From Petunia secreta (taxonomy: Eukaryota; Streptophyta; Magnoliopsida; Solanales; Solanaceae): DNA of 64,000 nt. This document shows, one piece after another, positions 10,682 through 20,750 of this stretch. Numbering within the stretch: the first letter of the stretch is position 1; each line of letters opens with the position of its first letter. Position numbers and translations under genes: made by a program. The stretch covers positions 62,001 to 126,000 of the forward strand of contig JARKIP010000199.1 in NCBI GenBank assembly GCA_029990175.1, in the 5' to 3' direction. Below the pieces are notes generated by a model. The model saw nothing but the letters and a program-made list of their open reading frames with translations. It searched no databases and was not told where the DNA came from.

Positions 10682-11990
10682 TGATGTTTGGCAATATTTT
10701 CCTATTTTACCTTAATATTTCCTCACATTTTGATACGTTATTCGCCCATTGCACGAAATAATTGTGATTGTTGTGCTCACTTATTGTGTTTGTGATTTAG
10801 GAATGATTTGGATGAATATGAGTGCAAACGGAGCGAAGATGGATATAAACGAGCAAGAGTTGATGAACTTAGCCAATTGTGGGATATGGCATTAGAAGGC
10901 AAAGCTATGGAGCAAGCTATGGATTATTCACATCTTCAGACTTCCAAAAGCCATAAGCCATGGGACGCCTGGGCTATGGCGCACCACTTCCAAAAGCCAT
11001 GAAACATGCGAGGCTTACCCTGTGGCTTTTAATTCAGCTACCCCAACTTTTCCAACTTAGTTTAGGCTTTGGATTAACTTATGGAAAGACTTTGTAATCA
11101 CTATAAATAGTTATTAATTTTGTTTTAGTAGGAGAATCGAAATTCTGGAGCAAGTTTTGGAGTTCCTAATACATTGAACCAAGGGTTTAATTCCTCTACT
11201 TCATCTATTACAATATTTCATATTTCTTCCATGAATTCTTGTGTTGTTATTATGAATATGCGTAGCTAAATATGTCGTTCTAGGGTTATAGCAATTACAT
11301 GAAGGTTGATGTTTGAAAGTTGATTTCTTCCTATTGATTTACTATAGCAGATTGTGTATTCTTTCTTGAGCCTAATTGTTTGGTTATTGAGGCCTGATAA
11401 TTGAACACTATCTATGATTTACAAGCTGAACTCGACAGAGGGAAATTGTGAATGCAAATAAGAAATAATAGGGCTTGATTGTGAACCTGGACATCAGGGA
11501 ATCGATTTGCAGGTAGGATAGACATATATCTATTCGCCTTGCTTAGCTAAATACAGAGTTCTTTGATGCATGCATGTGATTTAATTCCATAGAAATATAG
11601 GCGTTAGAGTAGCTTGCATAGACTCACGAAGAATCGACAGGTTTTCACGAATATAATTAACCTGTTAGTTAGCAATCTAGGAAATCAAGAGGTAGAATCA
11701 ACTGAAAAACTCAACTGGATTATTTGTAGCTCTGACTCTGGACCGTTTCTCTCTTATTGATAACAACTATAGTTTGCTCTTGAATACTTGACTTCAATTA
11801 CTTGTTTTTAATTATTGTTTTCTTTAGTTAGTAGAAATCACAACTACTATTGAGAAAGATCCCTGAATAGTTGTTAGGAAATTGTTTGCTAGGATTCAGT
11901 CGTATTAATAGTCCTCGTGGGAATGATACTCGACTCACTAGTTTATTACTTGTCGACCGCGTATAATTGCGCGTCCGTATGGGAGCAACA
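10682..11990 (+). repeat. 3' LTR of the gag-protease element
   Basis: Aligns end to end with 3541-4850. TATA box TATAAATA at 11102-11109. Ends GGGAGCAACA, followed by the TSD CATAG. Confidence 0.9.
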
Positions 11991-13090
11991 CATAGTCGCC
12001 ATCAAAAGTCTTATAGTTCTAGTGGCAGTTTTTCCATCGCCACTGTAAATCTTCTTTAGTGGCGACCTAATTGCCACAAAAAATATTATACTTTCTGTGG
12101 CAATATTTTCTTCGCCACAATATCTGTTCTTTTAGCAGCAACATTCTTGCTACAAATGGTAGGCAATTTTATGACAAGCTTTTAATTTTTTACACTAAAA
12201 CCTATTATTTCAACTACATAAAAACATTCAATATGATTCAATGGCACACCAAAAATATTTCTAAAACCAACATTATAACTACTATCATTACCAAAAGGTC
12301 TACTTAAATACTACATAATATGTCATTGTTCATTGCCATTGTATGCTTAAAAGGACTAAAAAATATAAACACTATGCCTTTAAGCTGTTCAAGGTCATAG
12401 TACACACATTATATAAATCTCCAAGAAAAAATCAAAAGACTGTGCCTTCAAGCTCCTTGTTCGACGCCATCTGCAATTGCATTAAGAACATTATTCCTGC
12501 TATTAAGGAAAAAACACATTGGATTACTATAACAATTGTCATAAATTAATGCAAGTAGAAAAAAAGGTAACCACATTAACATTACAGTAAAAGATTTTAA
12601 AACCCTCCAAAGCTCTCCCTTGATGTCTATATTAAAATGGTTACTGTAGAACTAACAGATTAGTATGTAATCTAAAAAAAGATTTATGTACTAGGATAAA
12701 GTTATAGCATTTAGAGAAAACTTAAACAAATACTACAAAGAAGTTTCAGCAAAACAGGTGAACAACGTATTAATTTAGGCAATAAAGAGAGTAAATCAGC
12801 AATGCTAAATGACAGATAACTTAATGGTACCTAGTGATTGTTGGTAAATATGTCAATTAAAATATGGCAAACTAACATCTCCTTTGATGAAGTTATGGAA
12901 TTGACAAACTTCATTCCGCACTATGTGTTAGACTGAATCATTACCACACAATGCAAATAAATATTTAAGCTAAAAGAAGCCCACAAGAAAGTGCAACGGT
13001 GAGCTCATTTTAATTTTCTCTTCGTAGAGTCACAATTCCTTTCCCCTATTCCTACTTGAAACCCTGCTTGTACATTCCTTCTTTAGCTTA

Positions 13091-13091
<1 letters not shown>

Positions 13092-13128
<37 letters not shown>
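13092..13128. repeat. (AT)n microsatellite
   Basis: About 18 AT dinucleotides some 50 bp upstream of the residual ATG of the NAC fragment, in its former promoter or 5' UTR. Confidence 0.9.
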
Positions 13129-13130
<2 letters not shown>

Positions 13131-13178
13131 TGGTATCTTTCCTTCACCATTTCTTTGAAAGAAAATAGGAAAAAGAAA

Positions 13179-13743
13179 ATGATTTAAAAAAATAGCTCCG
13201 AAAAGTTTCCTCCTGGAATTAGGTTCCATCCTACGGGCGAAGAATTAATTATGTATTATCTTCGCAATCAAACAATATTAAGGCCATGTCTTGTTTCAAT
13301 TATTCCTGATGCTGATGCCTATAAGTTTACTCCTTGGGAATTACCAGTTAGTATACTCGATAGTAATATTTAATTTGAAGAATTAAGTTAAGTTGATAAT
13401 ATGTCTAGAATTAATTTTCTTGAGATTTTGATCATATATATACACTTAGTTCTGAAATTTAGAGAAGGCTGAATTTGAAAAAAAGAAATGGTACTTCTTC
13501 AGCCTTCGTGATAGGAAATACCCAAATGGAATTAGGCCAATTAGAGTAGCTGTATCAGGTTATTGGAAGGCTACGGGCACTGATAAAGCCATCCATAGTG
13601 GATCTAAATATGTTGATATCAAAAAGACTCTTGTGTTTTACAAGGGAAGGCCCCCTAAGGGTATTAAAACTGATTGGATTATGCATGAATATCGCTTGAG
13701 TGAATCGAAGTCTCAATCAATAAGGCCAAATGGCTCTATGAAG
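13179..13743 (+). pseudogene. NAC transcription factor fragment (NAP/ANAC029-like), exons 1 and 2, captured by a transposon
   Basis: Exon 1 (to 13346) encodes PPGIRFHPTGEELIMYYLRN and ends YKFTPWELP, NAC subdomain A. After an AT-rich intron (13347-13462), exon 2 encodes EFEKKKWYFFSLRDRKYPNG, VSGYWKATGTDKAI, VFYKGRPPKGIKTDWIMHEYRL and NGSMK, i.e. subdomains B to D. Exon 2 ends at 13743 on a donor-like AAG|GTAAG. Subdomain E (normally next, containing a WVLCR-type motif) and the C-terminal activation region are missing, and the transposon ends 63 bp later. In life NAC proteins bind promoters in the nucleus; NAP-type members act in senescence and stress. Lesions: the in-frame ATG at 13179 is followed at once by a stop (ATG ATT TAA), and one G appears lost at the first donor (CCAGTTAGT), so normal splicing would shift frame unless the acceptor 2 bp downstream is used. 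The retained intron shows DNA-level capture rather than retroposition. Confidence 0.85.
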
Positions 13744-13813
13744 GTAAGACTTAAAACTTTGTAGCAATATAGAGGGTCGCCACAAAAAATCCAATTTCTT
13801 GTAGTGATTACAC

Positions 13814-15003
13814 CACCCCGGCTAACGACCACCTCTAATTATAACCGTCGACCGTTGTATGACCATTGTCTAGGTATTTAAAGAGAAGATCATGAGCTGA
13901 CCACAATCAAATGCGGAGTAATAGTCATAAAACATAGTTATTACGATTGTAACGTCCCTTTTCTTAACAACTATAAATAAAATTCGTTTGTAACCAAGAA
14001 AGGTATCCAGAAATACAATACTTGATTTATATTTTTAAGCTCTGTCTCGTATTATTTCTTGCCTCGTTTATTCTTTTAAGCACTTGTCTCGTTCAAATTC
14101 GATCTTAGCTCGGATACAACTTTGATACAAACAAATTATCAAGCAACCCCAAAACAAATTCGATTTGTTGTCCTATCTCGATTTTGACCAACACAGAAAT
14201 TCTCAGAATTTACTCTAACTTTACTTTTAAGTACTTTGAAAAACATTGGATGTAGAATATTTCTTTTTGGAGTTTTTGAGATAATGGCGCCATATTTTAT
14301 GTTCAATGTGTATTACATGTTTGAACTTGGTCACTGCTAAAACAGTCGACATCTTTGCCAACCCCTACAATAATGTGCCACGGAACCAAGGACTTGGCAT
14401 TTGTTTATGAAAATCAAATATTGACAATTAGCTTCACTTTGGACACTGACAAAAGCATCCATACACACTATAACCATTCCTATAATGACAATTAATACAA
14501 ATTAAAGTGCTAAAAATTCTTTAACTTTAATTTATACCATTTATAGCACTAGGTGACAACCCCAGGCAGATATATCATCAAAAAGAAAAATCAAAGACAA
14601 GTCATTCACATACTTAAAATTCTTTGACAAAGCATGTGAAGATACGGAGCTCTCCACATCCATCTTTGTGCATCACATTTTTCATCAGTAATTAAAGTAT
14701 ATATTGTTAAACCTCTTTTGATTATGACAAAGTTACAAATTCACTAATCAAATATATGGCAGGTCCCGTGGAAGATCGAAGACACAAAAGGAAGAAGGAG
14801 ATTCATCATTGAAGAAAGGAAGCTTGGAGCACGGAAGATCTCAACTATCTAAGGAATAACTGGCATTGAAGAGCATTAGCTAACTAAGTAAAGTTAGTAA
14901 ATGCAGAATCTCGTCATTATCTACCCTAAGGCTAGCTGTACCGTATGAAAGAAATGGTCCGTGTGAAGCTCTCCCATTAGCTCTCCCTTATTCTCAAAAA
15001 AGA
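13814..15003. other. Intergenic stretch without a recognised gene
   Basis: AT-rich sequence right of the NAC-carrying transposon. The part 13850-14170 (TATTTAAAGAG box, then TTGTAACCAAG and a run of CTCG words) looks like an LTR end but I could not find a partner. No frame has coding character. Confidence 0.4.
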
Positions 15004-16637
15004 TATCGAATAGCAAAAACCTATCTCAAGAGTAGTAACACGGTTGTCGCAACATAATTACCCAACTATGAGTCGGGGCCAAATCCATAGGAAACAATGT
15101 GATGTTATTAAGATAGGGGAGGAACTAAACCTATTGACTGAGCCAAGCGAGGGATAATAACTAGAGAGTGATGCTTACAACTATGACTGTACTAAGAAAA
15201 TATGTAAACATGATAAATGACGAATCAAGCAAAGATGCAAGATAGTAGAGCTTAGGGAATACAATTGATCCGATGTTAATCAATCTCACGTAAAGATCCC
15301 AACAACCTAAGCTTAGGTGCGCGCTATGACATTCGAGCTATTTTATCTGGATAGCCCCTATCGGTGACTACGAAATACCATTCGTCATTTCGGTGCAAAG
15401 AGATGTTACATTAAGCTCAATCAATATTGTGTCAGAATAAGGCATCTCCCTTTCGGTGTTCAACCCGTTAACCCGGGGTAACTGCTCAATAACGACCCCG
15501 ATATCCCTTAATCACTATCCCATACCTAGAAGTACCCTTTCAGTGTAAGTCTAGTACTCATACAGCTAGAAATAGCATTTGCAACTGCATACCAATTTAT
15601 GAGGATTAAAGCAAGTAGAAATTAATTAGCCAAACACCCAAATAAATAATGGTAAAAGGGTACTCAATAGCTCAAAAGCATAAAGGTGTCAATATACAAG
15701 CCCTAGCTCTACCAATTTATCAACTACACATGTTCATAGTCTCAAAATAACATCAACAAGTCAAGATTAAGAAAATACAAATCAAAGTAATGAAGACAAG
15801 GGAAAATGATTTGACAATTTGAACTCCTAATCTCCAAACTCTAGACTTGGTTGATGAACTCTGACCTCAAAGCTTGAGAAATAAGCCAAAAATCTGGTAA
15901 ATATGTTAAAACTAGCTATTTATAGTTCCTAAAATAAATAGAATGTTTTTCCAAAAGTCTTCCTATGTTTTACGAAAGAGAAGTCTATTTTTTGATGGAT
16001 AGCACACTGGTGCAAAACTTTGACTCGGTAGCCACATTTTACTGTTGACTGCATAGTCATTTTTTGCTGAATAGCCAAAAGGGTGGCCACCATTTTAAAA
16101 GGGTAACCACATTTTTTGGACGCTTCAAAACTCTACCTTTTGTTTTGGATTAGGCGACCACCCTTTGCAATGGTCGACCTACTTTGGCTCAATCCTTTTA
16201 GTAAAAGATTGGGCCGAGTTTAATATCAATTCAATTAAGAACTCTACCTTTTGTTTTGGATTAGGCGACCACCCTTTGCAATGGTCGACCTACTTTGTCC
16301 CTCTCATGTGTGATAAGGCTGGGGCTGGCATAGGTTTGGGGTCCTTTTAACAGGCTGGGGACCTTTTGGCTGCTATTTCAATTGGTGGGGTTTTCTTACA
16401 CAAGGAAAGGGCGGTCGCCCTTTTCATGGGCGGCGGCCTTTTCATTATTTCTGCAGCTTCTTGTAAATTGTCCACTTTCTTTTGGTATTCTTACTCTTTT
16501 TTAGTCTCTTTCCTTCGCATTTGTCATAAACTCCTAAAACCAAGCAAAACACATAAATCTTTCCTACTGATTGGCCACTTTCGAATTCAAAGATAAAGGT
16601 TTAAGCGAGTTTTAGTAAGCAAAATGCTCACGCATCA
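15004..16637 (-). repeat. 3' LTR of the minus-strand Athila/Tat-type element
   Basis: About 1.63 kb. Its right edge ACGCATCA is followed by CTCTCCCAAACT, the complement of a polypurine tract. The minus strand carries a TATA box, ACTATAAATAG, near 15916-15928. A block containing CGACCA-loop-TGGTCG occurs twice (16155-16176 and 16266-16287, period 111 bp), and AAAGGGCG-GT-CGCCCTTT forms an 8 bp hairpin at 16406-16423. The plus-strand frames here (16165-16350, 16366-16596) are artefacts of these repeats. Confidence 0.65.
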
Positions 16638-19034
16638 ACTCTCCCAAACTAAAGTCTTTTACTTTTCCTAAAGCAAACCAATCTCTGTCAAAGATAGTGA
16701 AGCACTTTCGAGAATAGCATACAATGAAGCCAAGTTCTATTTTTTAAATTATTCAAAACTTTTGACCTCATTTAGCACCAACACACCTTCAGACTCATGA
16801 ATACTTGACAAGACACTTTATTAACCACTTCACAAGTTTCGCGATGATCAAAGGTGACATAGAGCCTCAAGCATTGATTTGATTCATCAACCAACTTCAC
16901 TTAGTTTCAAACCTCATTTCAAACCGAGCTCTCACCTCTCATATCTCAACTTGTAAACCTCACGACAAAAGATTAGTCCTTCTCTCACGATCAAATTTAG
17001 ACTAGGACTTTTAAACAATGAAGGACTCATTCTCCAAAGAATGTTTACGAGTTGAGTCAAAGTACCATAGATTTTCCCATATTGTGACTCTCAACTAATG
17101 AAGAAGTACCAAATATTGGATCAACTAGGACTTGATCAGGCTTGTAATGAAGGCTTGGGGCTAGGTACTATAGAATTTGAGAATATAGTGACTATCAACC
17201 ACTTTACCAACATATACACATTTCATTCCATCCTTATTTCACCTCTTTTCACCCCTGAAACTTTAATCCTTTTCTTTGATTCTTCTACCTCTTTTTGTAT
17301 TTTCTATGGTCTATGAAGCCTATAAATTTTATTCCACTATTGTAACCTTGATATTTACAACGGCAAGGTAGACTAGTTCTTTTCACTTTGTTTCTCTTTT
17401 TGGATTTTTCTCAAAATTTTCTCTTTTCTCTTTTCTTTTTCTCTGTTTTTTTTTACTTAGCTACTCAATAGGCTTCTTTGCACATGACCAAAACACTCCC
17501 CAAACTTTAGAGATTTTACCTCAACATAGACATTTCATTCTAAGGGATATCAACTTCAAACTTTCAACCACTAATACATTAGTCACATACTGGGTTACCA
17601 AATAAAAGGCTATTAAGTTCAAAAAGGGACAACTAATGATATTTTTGAAAATAAGGGTATATGAAGAGGCTAAAAAAAGGTTCCAAATAAAGCTTAAGAT
17701 CATTTTCAAGTTCGGTACAACTCAAATGTATTCTTGAGTACAAACCGGACAAGTTCTAGACCTCAACTCAAACATGTGAACCCACCAACTAAACTTCACA
17801 CACAAAAGCAAGTGGATCAATCAAGACAAAAACTCAGCTCTCAACAAGACTTGCACACTTGTAAAGTCTCAATGGTCCACTAGGAATTATGTCAATGACT
17901 CCAAAGGAACACATGAGCCTAGAGTCATCAACCAAGACAAAATACTCACAAAGTGGACACTCTACGTCTTGTCTTATAACATGAGATGCAAATAAAACGT
18001 TGGTACTTCATGAGACATTCAAACAACAACAACAATGCAATTTCATTACAACTACTTTATACAATACTTTTCAAGAAATCATTTCCGGAAAGAACCAAGC
18101 AAAGAACATCAAAAGCTTATTTTTAAAAACAAAAATTAGAACTTAACTAATGTACTATGCTATATATGAAAGTAAACATGCACTATATACATCAAAAAAC
18201 TGGTTCCAATTCATACATTGAATCAAGTTTAAAGATCAAAGTTGCTACATCAAGTACATATGAATTTGAACCACCTCCCCCAACTTAAAACTCTAGCATC
18301 GTCCCCTAATGCTAAGTAATAAAAATATAAAGCATGTAGGGGATAGAAAGGGACTCTCTGATCATCCTTCTTGAATAAAGTTATGTCCCCTTTTGATTGG
18401 GTTTATCTACACCCTTAGCTTGAGATAGTGAAGTTTGCTTTGGTTGCCTTGATCTCTGCTAGAAGAATTTGTTTCTTGAAACTCTTGCTCGAACCGTTTT
18501 AATCTACAAAACCACTCAAAACAACGTGAAGAGGTTGCCCAAAGTGATAGACAATTGTTAAAAGTTAAGGAATAAAACATGTTAAAAGAGTTTTTGCAAA
18601 AGGGCTGGGGCATAATATAAAAGGGCTGGCCCCAATGTAAAAGAGCTAGGGCCCTTTTAGAGAGGCACCGCCGAATCATTGCAAGATTTAGGAGCACCAA
18701 ATTTAGTGCCTATAGTATGGTCCGCCCAAAAAGGGCGACATAACTCCCGAGAGGTCATTTTGACACTTATAAATTTTTTTGCTCTTAGAAATGGCGGCCA
18801 CCCAATAATTGGGCTGCCCAAAGAGCTGGGGCCCTATTCAAATTTTCAGAATTACTTTGCATTTTATTCCACACTTCACCCAACACCTATGCACCACTAC
18901 ACACTATTCTCTCCACTTGGTGAATGTGAATTTCCTCCCCCACATGGTATCAAGTGAGTTGTTTTGCTCTTTAGGTGGGGTTACAAATTTCCAAGCTTGC
19001 AAAACTAGATTCTTCATCTTTCATTTCTTCGCCT
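16638..19034 (-). other. Non-coding 3' region of the minus-strand Athila/Tat-type element
   Basis: Polypurine-like motifs on the minus strand occur at the LTR edge (16638-16650), near 17497 (complement of CCCCAAACTTTA) and near 18273 (complement of CTCCCCCAACTTA), echoing the repeated tracts of the element at 3541-11990. A GGGCTGG/GGCCC-rich hairpin patch lies at about 18600-18840. The minus-strand frame 18407-18700 and the plus-strand frames 18679-19096 show no known domain. Confidence 0.5.
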
Positions 19035-19499
19035 TCAAGCGAGGGATGTCATTTTTTCTCCTTGGTGTGGGAAATTCAACAACGAATCCATTTTGATCAT
19101 CATTGCCCAAATCATCCAATGGTATTTTTCTTCCATTTTTAATCCCTCATCCTCACAAAGAGTTGAGAAGTGACATGAATGAGGTGCAACTCTTTTCAAC
19201 ACTAATTGGGCACCAAGCATGACATTCTCCTCTTCCAAGGTGATAGAGTCTTCATCACAAGAGCATCCTATATATTCACTAGACTCCAACACCACCTCAA
19301 TGTTTTTGGCATCACCACCATGTTGCTCGAATATGTGGTATCTTTCATGAAGTTCCAAAAATTGACTTGTGCTCTCTTCTTCAATTTCACCCATTTCAAA
19401 CATATCATTCACAATCTCTTCATGTTGAGCCTTGGACTCTTCAACCATTTCATGCAATAGAAACCCCAAAATACGAGTATCAAGGTCAGATCGGTCCAC
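19035..19499 (-). CDS. Retrotransposon-internal frame of unknown function, 154 residues
   Basis: A clean minus-strand frame of 154 codons within the non-autonomous Athila/Tat-type element. It is acidic (runs such as EMGEIEEEST and EEENVML) with Cys/His scattered through its second half, without a zinc-finger spacing I recognise. It has no signal peptide or membrane segment. In element order it follows the gag zinc-knuckle piece (37080-37140) and the Gln/Glu-rich helical piece (30305-30657), so it may be the C-terminal part of gag or a lineage-specific extra protein. The upstream part in the same element (19500-19590, reading leftwards) is out of frame. I do not recognise it as a known family and assign no function. 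Confidence 0.4.
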   Translation of the reverse strand: MDRSDLDTRILGFLLHEMVEESKAQHEEIVNDMFEMGEIEEESTSQFLELHERYHIFEQHGGDAKNIEVVLESSEYIGCSCDEDSITLEEENVMLGAQLVLKRVAPHSCHFSTLCEDEGLKMEEKYHWMIWAMMIKMDSLLNFPHQGEKMTSLA

Positions 19500-19590
19500 C
19501 CTTTATCATCACTCTTATCTTTCTTCTTCAAGATCCCACCAAATTTCATTAAAGTCTTATAGTCATATGACGTTAGGCAAAAAATGCATA

Positions 19591-20655
19591 TATTTTAGCA
19601 TCACCTACCTTACGTTTTGGTTCTTTTGTGATGGTTTTAGCATGAATAATAGTATTTTGTGCTTATAATGGGTGTTTGAATGTGTATGAATCAAGTGAGT
19701 GAAAAAATTGTTAATGATTGATGATTTGGAGCAAAATGAAGTGAATTTGCAAAGAAATTAACCAAGAGGGGCTGCATTATTAGGTCCAAGGCCGTGGATT
19801 AGCCGTGAAAGCAATTTTAAGATAAAAAGTCACAGCCTAGTCATCGTAAGGCTTTGGTCTAGCGATGAAGAAAAAAGTAGAAATTTCAAAGCTCACAGCC
19901 CAGCCATCGTTAGGCCATTATCCAGCCATGAAGGCAAAAATTTTGGCAAAAATTTGTGAGGGGCAAACTTGTCCACGAGTTTTACACGAAATATATAAAG
20001 TTTTCTAACCTACTTTCAGCCCACATCTTGCCTTGGAAGAGCAAGAAACACCATTGTTGGAGACTTTTGGTGCTTGGAAGAGGCCAGAGTCCATCTTACT
20101 GAAGATTTGCAGATTTTCTCTAAAACTTCTCTTACTCTCTGTTACTATGAAGTTTGCTTTAACATTAGCTTTTGTATTCATAAAAATATGTGTAGCTATA
20201 TTCCTTTTCTAGGATATCGATTGGAACCAATTATTGTATGAACATATTAATACTTTTTTCTATAATTGAACAGTGTTATTCCTATTTGTTCAATTACATT
20301 ATTCATGTGGTTAGTTGTATGGCCATCAATTAATCTTGCCTTGTTTCCTTTTGCTGCTTGGAAAAGAATACATTGTTAGGTAGTTTTTGAACAAAAATAC
20401 TTCTGAGCAAGAGGTTGGAAGGTAATTACAAGGATTTTAAAGTGGGGTTAGGAATAACGAAGCTTAGTTGTGATCCTAGTGAGCGGGCTAATTAATCACC
20501 TAGGTTAGTTCAGAAGAATATTTTAGGAAATTACTGTTGTTGATCGAAAGATGTTTACGGTAACTAAAGAGCTCATGATCAATAGAAAGAAAACAATGAG
20601 ATTATTGAAAACCTGTCACTAGTTCATCTCAATAATCTGGGAAAATTTTTATCCT
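19591..20655 (+). repeat. 5' LTR, left portion, of the reduced LTR element
   Basis: Matches 28978 to about 30060. It continues at 28392 after the LINE. A patch of GCC/GGC words (19785-19940: GGCCGTGG, CATCG...CGATG) is shared with 29170-29330. Confidence 0.85.
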
Positions 20656-20750
20656 AGGTTCTTTCTTCTTCCTCCTCCCAAATAAACCTTACGTTCTCTC
20701 TCTAGGCGACTTAGAGCGATTTTTAGGAGATTTGAATTTTCAACTCGTTC

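Larger units (their letters stand above)
3541..11990 (+). mobile_element. Non-autonomous Athila/Tat-type LTR retrotransposon with gag-protease only
   Basis: Two LTRs (3541-4850 and 10682-11990; 1310 and 1309 bp) are flanked by the TSD CATAG at 3536-3540 and 11991-11995. A tRNA-Asp-type PBS follows the left LTR and a polypurine tract precedes the right one. The 5.8 kb interior holds gag and protease remnants (4995-7231), then 3.4 kb without coding character. No reverse transcriptase, RNase H or integrase motif is seen on either strand. The intact borders show that it transposed, so its enzymes came from another element. By eye the LTRs differ at roughly 4-5% of positions. It lies inside the NAC-carrying transposon and is therefore younger than it. 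Confidence 0.88.
3326..13806 (+). mobile_element. CACTA-like DNA transposon carrying a NAC gene fragment, split by an LTR element
   Basis: The right end, read inward, is CACTACAAGAAATTGG, the classic CACTA terminus. The left end begins CACTGTAATC. Both ends and the middle carry repeated sub-terminal motifs of the type TAGTGGCGAC / GTCGCCACT (near 3340-3540 and 11996-12110). The sequence ATTACAC directly precedes 3326 and directly follows 13806, and the next CAC also matches. This exceeds the 3 bp duplication expected for CACTA, and the two terminal repeats match poorly beyond CACT, so the superfamily call is tentative. Without the nested LTR element it is about 2.0 kb. I saw no transposase, so it is non-autonomous. 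Positions 11996-13178 hold AT-rich sequence and short frames (12071-12307, 12343-12549) with no recognisable domain. Confidence 0.65.

Noticed and set aside
10808..11002. 64-residue frame in the 3' LTR (MDEYECKRSEDGYKRARV...)
   Set aside because: The same position in the 5' LTR has a stop and lost ATG; it includes hairpin repeats and no domain.
12343..12549. 68-residue frame left of the NAC exons (MLKRTKKYKHYAFKLF...)
   Set aside because: AT-rich, no domain, no upstream promoter-like sequence; probably chance, though a second captured fragment cannot be excluded.
13850..14170. Possible solo LTR (TATTTAAAGAG box, TTGTAACC end-like region)
   Set aside because: No second copy, primer site or duplicate found in the window; left as unassigned.
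16165..16596. Two plus-strand frames with repeated FGLGDHPLQWSTYF
   Set aside because: Encoded by the duplicated hairpin block of an LTR; no sign of a protein.
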